The notes under the pieces were generated by a model. The model was not told where the DNA came from and did not search any database. It was given only the letters and a program-made list of their open reading frames with translations. Made by a program: the position numbers and the translations under genes. From the NCBI GenBank assembly GCA_947306035.1, contig CAMZFG010000033.1:1-7930 (forward strand): a DNA stretch of 7,930 bases, in the 5' to 3' direction. Below, one piece after another: positions 1 through 7,462 of this stretch (its first letter is position 1; every line of letters begins with the position of its first letter). The stretch is from an uncultured Clostridia bacterium (GTDB taxonomy: Bacteria > Bacillota > Clostridia > Oscillospirales > CAG-272).

Positions 1-2322
1 ACCGCGTTCAACGCCGACTTTGACGGCGACCAGATGCCGGTGCACGTGCCGCTTTCCGCCGAGGCGCAGGCAGAGGCCCGCATCCTGATGCTCTCCGCCA
101 ACAACCTGTTGAAGCCCGTCGACGGCCGCGCCGTGGCGGTGCCGACGCAGGATATGATCCTCGGCACCTACTATCTGCTTATGGAAAAACCGGGCGAACC
201 CGGCGACCGCACGCCCGTGCTGGACGAGAACGGCAAGCAGATGATCGACGAGAAAGGCGCGCCCGTGTGGCACTATCACGTGTTCCGCGACTTTGAGGAA
301 GCCACCATGGCCTATGCCGACGGCGCCCTCGGTCTGCACGCCCGCATCAAAGTCCGCCTGACCCGCGAATTCGAGGGCAAACCCGTCACGGGCCTGCTCG
401 AGACCTCGCTCGGCTGCTTGATCTTTAACAACAACATCCCGCAGGATCTCGGTTTTGTGGATCGCACCAAAGAGGAGAACGCGCTGACGCTGGAGATCGA
501 CACCGGCACGCTCAAAGCGAAAAAAGGCAACGTCAAAAAGATCCTCGGCGCGCTCATCGACGCCTGCATCAAGCACCACAGCCCCGCCGAATGCTCCGAA
601 ATGCTCGACAACATCAAGGAGATGGGCTACAAGTACTCGACCCGCGCCTCCTTCTCCATCTCGGTCTACGATATGACCGTGCCGAAAGAGAAGCCCGAGA
701 TCATCAACGCGGCGCAGAACAAAGTGGACCAGATCAACGAGGCGTTCCGCTTCGGTCTGCTGTCCGACGAGGAGCGCTACAACTCCATCATCGCCATCTG
801 GAAGACGACCACCGACGACGTGACCGCCAAGATGATGGCCTGCTTCCACGACCTGAACCCGATCAAGATCATGGCCGATTCCGGCGCCCGCGGCTCCGTG
901 CAGCAGATGCGCCAGCTCGCCGCCATGCGCGGCCCCATGTTCGCCACCAACGGCAAGACCATGGAGATCCCGATCAAGTCCAACTTCCGTGAAGGCATGA
1001 AGATCCTGGAGTATTTCATGGGTTCGAGAAGTTCGCGTAAATCCCTGTCCGACACCGCGCTTCGTACCGCCGACTCCGGCTACCTGACCAGACGTCTCGT
1101 TGACGTGTCGCAGGAAGTCATCGTTCGCGAAGAGTGCTGCGACGCCACCGACGGCGAATGGGTGCAGGAGATCGCCAACCCGAAAGACCCGCAGAACCCG
1201 TGGGAGACCCTGGCCGACCGTATTCTCGGCCGTTACACTTTCGGCGAAGTGGTCAACGAAGCCACCGGCGAAGTGCTGGTACCCGACAACACCATGATCC
1301 GTGAAGAGGCCATCGCAAAGATCAACGCGGCCGGCATCAAAAAGGTCAAGATCCGCAACCTGCTCAAATGCCATGCCCGTCACGGCATCTGCGCGCACTG
1401 CTACGGCGCCGACCTGGCTTCCGGTAAAACGGTCAGCGTAGGCGAGGCCGTCGGCATCATCGCGGCGCAGTCCATCGGCGAGCCCGGCACGCAGTTGACC
1501 ATGCGTACCTTCCACTCCGGCGGCGTGGCCGGTTCCGACATCACCCAGGGTCTGCCTCGCGTGGAGGAGCTGTTCGAGGCCAGACCTCCGAAGAAAGCCG
1601 CCATCATCTGCGAGCAGACCGGCACCGTTCAGTCCGTTTCGCACGGTGAGAACAACGTCAACGTCCACGACATCAGCATCGTCGAGGACGGCAGCGGGGA
1701 AATGCACAAGTACACCATTCCCTACGGCATGCAGATCGTGGTGCAGGAGGGCGACCATGTGGAGCGCGGCGACGTTCTGACCGCCGGCAGCAAGGCCCCG
1801 AACGACATCATGCGCATCAGCGGCCTTGACCGTGTGTACGAGTATATCACCGAAGAGATCCAGAAGGTCTACCGTTCCCAGGGCGTCAGCGTCAACGACA
1901 AACACGTCGAGATCATTGCCCGTCAGATGACCCGTAAAGTCCACGTGGACGACGCGGGCGACACCGATCTTTTGATCGGCACGCTGATGGACGTGCTCGA
2001 TTTCGAGGACGTCAACAACGAGATCCGCCGCCGCAACGAGGCGGGCGAACATCTGCGCGAGGCGTCCGCCAGCCGCGTGCTGCTCGGCATCACCAAAGCC
2101 GCGCTGCAGACCGAGTCCTTCCTGTCCGCCGCGTCGTTCCAGGAGACCACCAAGGTGCTGACCGAGGCCGCCATCAAGGGCAAGATCGACCACCTGACGG
2201 GTCTGAAAGAGAACGTCATCATCGGCAAACTGATCCCCGCCGGCACCGGCATGGAATGCTACAAAGGCATCCACGTGGAGCGCACGGAACAAGAGGAACG
2301 TCCCGTCTACTACTACGACTGA
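1..2322 (+). CDS. rpoC: DNA-directed RNA polymerase subunit beta' (3' part, partial)
   Basis: Largest catalytic subunit of RNA polymerase. The reading frame is open from base 1 and the gene begins upstream of the window; 773 residues are present. The first residues contain the universal NADFDGDQM motif, whose three aspartates (codons at 16, 22 and 28) hold the catalytic Mg2+. There follow the secondary-channel rim, the F-loop, the bridge helix (about 1009-1110), the second zinc site (Cys codons at 1138, 1369, 1390 and 1399, the last three spaced CX6CX2C), the trigger loop ([13 protein letters not shown], about 1480-1515) and the C-terminal clamp/omega-contact region ending shortly after [18 protein letters not shown]. 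The proteobacterial SI3 insertion in the trigger loop is absent, as in Firmicutes. Oddities: Pro follows the NADFDGDQM motif where Ala is usual, and the bridge helix has lost both hinge glycines (see findings). A terminator closes the gene, so rpoC looks like the last gene of its transcript. Identity is certain. Confidence 0.99.
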   Translation, partial: TAFNADFDGDQMPVHVPLSAEAQAEARILMLSANNLLKPVDGRAVAVPTQDMILGTYYLLMEKPGEPGDRTPVLDENGKQMIDEKGAPVWHYHVFRDFEEATMAYADGALGLHARIKVRLTREFEGKPVTGLLETSLGCLIFNNNIPQDLGFVDRTKEENALTLEIDTGTLKAKKGNVKKILGALIDACIKHHSPAECSEMLDNIKEMGYKYSTRASFSISVYDMTVPKEKPEIINAAQNKVDQINEAFRFGLLSDEERYNSIIAIWKTTTDDVTAKMMACFHDLNPIKIMADSGARGSVQQMRQLAAMRGPMFATNGKTMEIPIKSNFREGMKILEYFMGSRSSRKSLSDTALRTADSGYLTRRLVDVSQEVIVREECCDATDGEWVQEIANPKDPQNPWETLADRILGRYTFGEVVNEATGEVLVPDNTMIREEAIAKINAAGIKKVKIRNLLKCHARHGICAHCYGADLASGKTVSVGEAVGIIAAQSIGEPGTQLTMRTFHSGGVAGSDITQGLPRVEELFEARPPKKAAIICEQTGTVQSVSHGENNVNVHDISIVEDGSGEMHKYTIPYGMQIVVQEGDHVERGDVLTAGSKAPNDIMRISGLDRVYEYITEEIQKVYRSQGVSVNDKHVEIIARQMTRKVHVDDAGDTDLLIGTLMDVLDFEDVNNEIRRRNEAGEHLREASASRVLLGITKAALQTESFLSAASFQETTKVLTEAAIKGKIDHLTGLKENVIIGKLIPAGTGMECYKGIHVERTEQEERPVYYYD

Positions 2323-2335
2323 TCTTCCGCGTCAG

Positions 2336-2364
2336 GGCGGCCCGCTTCGGCGGGCCGCCTTTTT
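2336..2364 (+). terminator. Intrinsic terminator of rpoC
   Basis: A perfect 10-bp GC-rich stem (2336-2345 with 2350-2359) is closed by a UUCG tetraloop (2346-2349) and followed directly by five T (2360-2364). It begins 13 nt after the rpoC stop codon. Stem, stable loop and T-run are all seen directly. A weaker hairpin (GCCGC/GCGGC, about 2366-2380) follows and may add to termination. Confidence 0.95.
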
Positions 2365-2661
2365 CGCCGCTTTCGGGCGGCAACGGGTCGTTTTTCCGAT
2401 TTGTGCATTTTACACAAAAAAACAAGCGCCGCCCGCCGCCGTCCGCGCCGGCATCAAGAGCAGCGATCCACGAAACGCCCCGGCGTTTTTGATGCCGTTT
2501 GCCGTCCAAATGTGCCGTAACGGGATCAAAACGGCCCCGAAACCGCAGGCGGACCACTTTGCCGGAAGCGGGCGGCACGCACAGGGGAAAAACGCACCCG
2601 TGCAGGGATTGCAAAGCAGACGGTGCGACTTTTGTGCAAAAGGTAGAAATTCACTTTTTGC
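2365..2661. other. Intergenic spacer between rpoC terminator and str promoter, no gene recognised
   Basis: About 300 bases with no open frame that has both a ribosome binding site and recognisable protein content. In many Firmicutes an L7Ae-family ribosomal protein gene lies between rpoC and rpsL; none is present here. Visible structure: a TTTGTG-N7-CACAAA dyad at 2400-2418, a nested dyad at 2449-2497 (listed separately) and a bulged 7-bp hairpin at 2579-2603 (GCAC/GTGC and GGG/CCC arms). Their functions are unknown. Confidence 0.6.
2449..2497. repeat. Nested inverted repeat in the rpoC-rpsL spacer
   Basis: The outer arms CGGCATCAA (2449-2457) and TTGATGCCG (2489-2497) are perfect 9-nt complements. 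An inner stem AAACGC (2473-2478) with GCGTTT (2483-2488) stacks directly on the outer right arm, leaving a 15-nt one-sided bulge (2458-2472). The result is an RNA or DNA fold of 15 base pairs. It could be a structured transcript, a degenerate terminator or a protein site; nothing in the sequence decides between them. Confidence 0.5.
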
Positions 2662-2690
2662 TTGACATTTGCCGGCAGGAGTGATATAAT
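2662..2690 (+). promoter_or_regulatory. Consensus sigma-A promoter of the str operon
   Basis: Perfect -35 TTGACA (2662-2667), optimal 17-nt spacer (2668-2684) and perfect -10 TATAAT (2685-2690). A TG one base upstream of the -10 (2682-2683) adds an extended -10 element, and the stretch before the -35 is T-rich. The predicted start is near 2697, giving a leader of about 69 nt before rpsL. This is the only strong promoter seen in the window and probably drives rpsL, rpsG, fusA and tuf. Confidence 0.93.
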
Positions 2691-2704
2691 GTATCAGTAC
2701 CTTT

Positions 2705-2723
2705 ATGGGTGAACTATGCCCAT
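2705..2723 (+). promoter_or_regulatory. Small hairpin in the rpsL 5' leader
   Basis: ATGGG (2705-2709) pairs with CCCAT (2719-2723), extendable by one G-U pair, with a loop of 7-9 nt. The CCC can alternatively pair with GGG at 2726-2728. It is near the 5' end of the predicted transcript and may only protect that end; no known ribosomal-protein leader motif was recognised. Confidence 0.35.
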
Positions 2724-2765
2724 TTGGGTCGTAAACATTAAAATTTTTTAAGAAGGAGGAGAAAA

Positions 2766-3179
2766 ATGCCAACCTTTAACCAGCTTGTCAGGCAGGGTCG
2801 CAGCGATAAGATCTACAAGTCCAAAGCGCCTATTCTGCAAAAGGGCTTCAACTCGCTGACCAACGAACTGACCGACCAGAGCGCGCCGCAAAGACGCGGT
2901 GTGTGCACAAAGGTTTCGACCACCAGCCCCAAAAAGCCGAACTCCGCGCTGCGTAAGATCGCGAGAGTGCGTCTGACCAACGGGCTCGAGGCCACGACCT
3001 ACATTCCCGGTATCGGCCACAACCTGCAGGAACACTCGGTCGTGCTGATCCGCGGCGGCCGTGTTCGTGATCTGCCCGGTGTTCGTTACCACATCATTCG
3101 CGGCACGCTTGACGCACAGGGCGTTGCCAACCGCAAACAAGGCCGTTCCAAATACGGCGCAAAAGCCCCCAAAAAATAA
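2766..3179 (+). CDS. rpsL: 30S ribosomal protein S12
   Basis: S12 sits at the decoding centre of the small ribosomal subunit and helps monitor codon-anticodon pairing; streptomycin binds next to it. The protein is 137 aa, the long form with the extra N-terminal loop typical of Firmicutes. The ATG follows a strong AAGGAGGA site (2753-2760). The [10 protein letters not shown] loop (residues 55-64) keeps Lys56, equivalent to E. coli K43. The second decoding loop reads [13 protein letters not shown], with Arg101 where almost all described S12 proteins have Lys (E. coli K88 counting Met, B. subtilis K101). The following Asp102, target of RimO methylthiolation in bacteria that have it, is kept. First gene of the str operon, transcribed from the promoter at 2662-2690. 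Identity is certain; the Arg is read directly from the CGT codon at 3066-3068. Confidence 0.99.
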   Translation: MPTFNQLVRQGRSDKIYKSKAPILQKGFNSLTNELTDQSAPQRRGVCTKVSTTSPKKPNSALRKIARVRLTNGLEATTYIPGIGHNLQEHSVVLIRGGRVRDLPGVRYHIIRGTLDAQGVANRKQGRSKYGAKAPKK

Positions 3180-3311
3180 TTTGGGGCAGGTATCATAGCA
3201 TCGTCCGGCTGAGTCAGAAATTTTAATGTTTATGTCTTTTGCTTCGACGAGCGCTGACGAAAGAAATTTCGAGTACCGATGAATTCATTTTTTGTGAAGG
3301 AGGGAAGTAAA
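3180..3311 (+). promoter_or_regulatory. rpsL-rpsG intercistronic region, possible S7 regulatory site
   Basis: This 132-nt spacer is long for an operon otherwise packed with 18-43 nt gaps. It holds a CGAAA-GAAA-TTTCG hairpin (3258-3271) with a GNRA-type loop, complementary GTCAG (3213-3217) and CTGAC (3254-3258) segments that could enclose the middle, and a direct repeat AGAAATTT at 3216-3223 and 3262-3269. In E. coli, S7 represses its own operon by binding the rpsL-rpsG spacer; whether this spacer does the same is inference. The sequence does not obviously copy the E. coli site. Confidence 0.35.
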
Positions 3312-3782
3312 GTGCCGAGAAGAGGTCGTATTTCCAAAAGAGATGTCCTCCCCGATCCGTTGTACAATTCCAAACTGGTGACCAAGCTCATCAACAACGT
3401 GATGGAGGATGGCAAAAAGGGCGTCGCCCAGAAGATCGTGTATGACGCGTTCAGCGCCATCGAGCAGAAACTGGGCCAGAACCCGCTGGAAGTTTTTAAC
3501 GAAGCTCTTGAAAACGTGATGCCCGTTCTGGAGGTCAAGGCCCGCCGCGTGGGCGGTTCCACCTACCAGGTCCCGATGGAAGTCCGGGCAGAACGTCGTC
3601 AAACGCTCGGTCTGCGTTGGCTCATCAACTACGCCCGCAGCCGCAGCGAACGCACCATGGCCGAACGGCTCGCAGCCGAGATCATGGACGCCAAGAACAG
3701 TCTTGGCGGCGCGTTCAAGAAAAAAGAAGAAACGCACAGAATGGCAGAAGCCAACAAGGCTTTTGCGCACTATCGGTATTGA
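3312..3782 (+). CDS. rpsG: 30S ribosomal protein S7
   Basis: Primary 16S rRNA-binding protein that organises the 3' major domain (head) of the small subunit and lines the E-site and mRNA exit. A GTG start at 3312 is chosen: it gives the classical N terminus [16 protein letters not shown] and 156 aa, the normal family length, and it lies 7 nt after a strong AAGGAGGG site (3297-3304). The in-frame ATG at 3279 would add 11 unrelated residues, would put the Shine-Dalgarno inside the gene and has no site of its own. Conserved blocks include [21 protein letters not shown], the TLGLRWL segment and the C-terminal [15 protein letters not shown]. It ends 18 nt before fusA, implying translational coupling. 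Confidence 0.98.
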   Translation: MPRRGRISKRDVLPDPLYNSKLVTKLINNVMEDGKKGVAQKIVYDAFSAIEQKLGQNPLEVFNEALENVMPVLEVKARRVGGSTYQVPMEVRAERRQTLGLRWLINYARSRSERTMAERLAAEIMDAKNSLGGAFKKKEETHRMAEANKAFAHYRY

Positions 3783-3800
3783 TAAAGGAGTTCAAGCCCT

Positions 3801-5924
3801 ATGCCGAGACAATACCCGCTTGAAAAGACCCGCAATATCGGTATCATGGCACACATCGACGCCGGCAAGACCACCACGACAGAGCGCATTTTGTTCTACA
3901 CGGGCAAAACGCACAAACTGGGCGAGGTGCATGAAGGCGCCGCCACCATGGACTGGATGGTACAGGAGCAGGAGAGAGGCATCACGATCACGTCTGCCGC
4001 TACCACCTGCTACTGGGCGCCGACCAAGTTCCACGGCGATCCTGCCAAAGCCAAAGCCAACACCTACCGTATCAACATCATCGACACGCCCGGTCACGTC
4101 GACTTCACCGTTGAGGTCGAACGTTCGCTCCGCGTGCTGGACGGTTCCGTCACCGTGTTCTGCGCCAAAGGCGGCGTAGAGCCCCAGTCCGAGACCGTGT
4201 GGCGCCAGGCGGACAAGTACCACGTGCCGCGCATGGCCTACGTCAACAAAATGGATATCAACGGTGCGGATTTCTACCGTGTGGTAAACATGATCCGCGA
4301 CCGTCTCAAAGCCCACCCCGTTCCGATCGAACTGCCCGTCGGGTCCGAAGCGACCTTCCGCGGCATCGTCGACCTGATGAACATGGAGGCCGATATCTAC
4401 TACGACGAAATGGGTCAGGACATGCGTGTCGAGCCCATTCCGGAAGATATGGTGGAGAAGGCGCAGGAGTATCGTGCCGCCATGGTCGAGGCCATCGCCG
4501 AGACCGACGACGATCTGATGGAAAAGTATCTCGCCGATGAGGAGATCTCGGTGGAAGAGCTGAAAGCCGCTCTCCGCCGCGCCACCATCAACAATCAACT
4601 GGTGCCCGTCTGCTGCGGCACGTCTTATCGCAACAAAGGCGTGCAGAAAATGCTCGACGCCATCATTGACTATATGCCGTCTCCCCTCGATATCCCGCCC
4701 ATCAAGGGCGTCAATCCGGAGACGGAAGCGGAAGAAGAGCGCCCTGCCGACGACAACGCTCCGTTCTCCGCGCTGGCTTTCAAAATCATGACCGACCCGT
4801 TTGTGGGCAAGCTCTGCTTCTTCCGTGTCTATTCCGGCACCATCGAGGCGGGCACCATTGCTTACAACTCCACCAAGGGCAGTCGCGAGCGGTTCGGCCG
4901 CATCCTGCAGATGCACGCCAACAACCGTCAGGATATCGACAAGTGCTACAGCGGCGACATTGCCGCCATCGTGGGTGTCAAAAACACCACCACGGGCGAC
5001 ACGCTGTGCGATGAAAAAGCGCCTATCATCCTCGAGTCCATGGTCTTCCCGGAGCCCGTGATCCACGTGGCCATCGAGCCGAAGACCAAGGCCGGTCAGG
5101 AAAAAATGGGCATCGCTCTTGCCAAACTGGCAGAGGAAGACCCCACTTTCCGCACCTATACGGATGAAGAAACGGGGCAGACTATCATCGCCGGCATGGG
5201 CGAGCTGCACCTGGAGATCATCGTGGACCGTCTGCTGCGCGAGTTCAAGGTCGAGGCCAACATCGGCGCGCCGCAGGTCGCCTACAAAGAGACCATCCGC
5301 AAAAAGGTGGATCAGGAGACCAAGTACAAGCGGCAGAGCGGCGGTTCCGGCCAGTACGGCCACGTCAAGATGACCGTCGAACCCAACGAGCCCGGCAAGG
5401 GCTACGAGTTCGTCAACGCGGTCACGGGCGGCGCCATTCCCAAAGAGTTTATCCCCGCGGTCGATGCCGGCGTACAGGGCGCGCTGCAAAACGGTGTGCT
5501 GGCCGGTTACAACGTGGTGGATATCAAGGTCACATTGTACGACGGCTCCTATCACGAGGTCGACTCCTCGGATATGGCGTTCAAGATCGCCGGTTCCATG
5601 GCTGTCAAAGAGGCCATGCGCAAGGCCGATCCGGTCCTGACCGAGCCGATCATGAAGGTGGTCACCACCGTGCCCGACGACTATCTGGGCGACGTCATCG
5701 GCGACTTCAACAGCCGCCGCGGACAGATCCAGTCCATGGAGCCCGGCAACGGTGTCACCGAGATCCACGCTTTCGTACCGCTGGCCAACATGTTCGGCTA
5801 TGCGACTGACCTGCGTTCCAAGACCCAGGGCCGCGGCCTTTACGCCATGGAGCCCAGCCACTTCGCCGAAGTGCCCAAGTCCATTCAGGACGAGATCGTC
5901 ACCAAACGCAACAAGGGCAACTGA
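3801..5924 (+). CDS. fusA: Elongation factor G
   Basis: Translational GTPase that drives translocation of tRNAs and mRNA, and with RRF recycles ribosomes. 707 aa. Start ATG follows AAAGGAG (3784-3790). G-domain motifs: [12 protein letters not shown] (17-28, P-loop), RGITIT (59-64, switch I), DTPGHVDF (95-102, switch II) and NKMD (149-152). Domain II begins near [15 protein letters not shown], domain III includes the EDPTF and GMGELHLEI segments, and domain IV carries the GSGQYGHV motif and the [11 protein letters not shown] tip with the histidine that reaches the decoding centre. The C terminus ([19 protein letters not shown]) is typical. It is about 15 residues longer than B. subtilis EF-G; the difference lies in an insertion between switch I and switch II (residues about 73-88). 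It is the canonical EF-G, as judged by its place in the str operon. Confidence 0.99.
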   Translation: MPRQYPLEKTRNIGIMAHIDAGKTTTTERILFYTGKTHKLGEVHEGAATMDWMVQEQERGITITSAATTCYWAPTKFHGDPAKAKANTYRINIIDTPGHVDFTVEVERSLRVLDGSVTVFCAKGGVEPQSETVWRQADKYHVPRMAYVNKMDINGADFYRVVNMIRDRLKAHPVPIELPVGSEATFRGIVDLMNMEADIYYDEMGQDMRVEPIPEDMVEKAQEYRAAMVEAIAETDDDLMEKYLADEEISVEELKAALRRATINNQLVPVCCGTSYRNKGVQKMLDAIIDYMPSPLDIPPIKGVNPETEAEEERPADDNAPFSALAFKIMTDPFVGKLCFFRVYSGTIEAGTIAYNSTKGSRERFGRILQMHANNRQDIDKCYSGDIAAIVGVKNTTTGDTLCDEKAPIILESMVFPEPVIHVAIEPKTKAGQEKMGIALAKLAEEDPTFRTYTDEETGQTIIAGMGELHLEIIVDRLLREFKVEANIGAPQVAYKETIRKKVDQETKYKRQSGGSGQYGHVKMTVEPNEPGKGYEFVNAVTGGAIPKEFIPAVDAGVQGALQNGVLAGYNVVDIKVTLYDGSYHEVDSSDMAFKIAGSMAVKEAMRKADPVLTEPIMKVVTTVPDDYLGDVIGDFNSRRGQIQSMEPGNGVTEIHAFVPLANMFGYATDLRSKTQGRGLYAMEPSHFAEVPKSIQDEIVTKRNKGN

Positions 5925-5967
5925 CCCTTGACACAATTATTAAAAATTTTTTACGGAGGATACTACA

Positions 5968-7167
<1,200 letters not shown>

Positions 7168-7173
<6 letters not shown>

Positions 7174-7215
7174 TTTTCAGCCAAAAACCCCGCCCGCGGG
7201 ACGCCGCGGGCGGGG
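7168..7215. terminator. GC-rich hairpin after tuf, T-run on the minus-strand side
   Basis: A perfect 12-bp stem (7188-7199 with 7204-7215, loop GACG) lies 14 nt after the tuf stop. A smaller 6-bp hairpin (7168-7173 with 7177-7182, loop TTT) overlaps the stop codon. On the + strand the 12-bp stem is followed by AACAATCTATTTT rather than a T-run. On the minus strand it is followed directly by TTTTT. It would be a good terminator for minus-strand transcription, but is a poor or partial one for tuf; it may act as an mRNA 3'-end stabiliser or attenuator. Confidence 0.6.
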
Positions 7216-7224
7216 AACAATCTA

Positions 7225-7363
7225 TTTTCCTTTGGGGTTTGGTGCAATTCCATACCGGCGGTCAAAGTCCGCGAACACCATACGGTGCCGAATGGGTGAA
7301 ACTCCCATACCGACGGTTCACCACGCGAAACCGCGTGCCACAGTCCGGATGAGAAAAGGAAAA
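7225..7363 (+). ncRNA. FMN riboswitch (RFN element) aptamer
   Basis: Senses flavin mononucleotide and switches off the downstream riboflavin gene. P1 is TTTTCCTT (7225-7232) with AAGGAAAA (7356-7363). The conserved core strings are present in order: GGTGCAATTCC, ATACCGGCGGT, GGTGAAACTCCC, ATACCGACGGT and GTCCGGATGAGA (7343-7354). Stems visible: P3 GCGG/CCGC (7258-7261, 7269-7272), P4 CACC/GGTG (7276-7279, 7284-7287), P5 ATGGG/CCCAT (7292-7296, 7304-7308) and P6 CACGCG/CGCGTG (7322-7327, 7332-7337). The match to the RFN consensus and the riboflavin transporter gene directly downstream support each other. Confidence 0.96.
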
Positions 7364-7398
7364 AGAGCGCCCGCGGTCGCGGGTACCCTTGCGCTTGC

Positions 7399-7430
7399 CC
7401 CAAATGCCGTGCATTTGGGTTTTCTTTTTC
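7399..7430 (+). terminator. Riboswitch-controlled intrinsic terminator
   Basis: CCCAAATGC (7399-7407) and GCATTTGGG (7411-7419) form a perfect 9-bp stem with a 3-nt loop, followed by TTTTCTTTTTC (7420-7430). It lies between the FMN aptamer and the ribU start, the usual place of the expression platform. FMN binding, by locking P1, is expected to favour this terminator. A further GC hairpin (7366-7395) sits between aptamer and terminator. Confidence 0.9.
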
Positions 7431-7454
7431 TCCGAACAATTTGTTTTTCGGAGG
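7430..7454 (+). promoter_or_regulatory. Hairpin sequestering the ribU Shine-Dalgarno
   Basis: CTCCGAA (7430-7436) is a perfect 7-nt complement of TTCGGAG (7447-7453), which covers most of the ribU ribosome binding site GGAGG (7450-7454). If formed it would block translation initiation of any transcript that passes the terminator. Its left arm overlaps the segment that can alternatively pair with the 3' arm of P1, so FMN could also control translation. Pairing is seen in the sequence; the regulatory role is inferred. Confidence 0.5.
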
Positions 7455-7462
7455 TTACCGTC

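Noticed and set aside
2400..2418. TTTGTG-N7-CACAAA dyad as an operator
   Set aside because: It is about 240 nt upstream of the only promoter and matches no operator I can name; noted within the spacer entry only.
2256..2492. + strand open frame of 78 codons overlapping the rpoC end
   Set aside because: It begins inside rpoC in another frame and reads through the terminator hairpin; no ribosome binding site and no recognisable protein.
2705..2734. Nine-codon open frame (MGELCPFGS) in the rpsL leader as a regulatory leader peptide
   Set aside because: No ribosome binding site precedes it and its composition shows no run of a regulatory amino acid; more likely part of the leader hairpin.
2219..2772. 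Minus-strand open frames across the rpoC-rpsL spacer
   Set aside because: They run through the rpoC end, the terminator and the str promoter, with Cys/Arg/Pro-rich unrecognisable translations; chance open frames in GC-rich DNA.
3279..3311. Upstream in-frame ATG as the rpsG start
   Set aside because: It adds 11 residues not found in S7, has no Shine-Dalgarno, and would place the strong site at 3297-3304 inside the gene; GTG at 3312 gives the family N terminus and length.
3792..5936. Minus-strand open frame of more than 700 codons opposite fusA
   Set aside because: It mirrors fusA codon by codon; GC-rich third positions remove stops from the antisense frame. The translation is His/Val/Gly/Asp-rich low-complexity text with no domain, and fusA is unmistakable on the other strand.
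5928..5956. TTGACA after fusA as a tuf promoter -35
   Set aside because: No -10 lies at 16-18 nt; the position falls on TTACGG at the tuf Shine-Dalgarno, so a transcript from it would lack the ribosome site.
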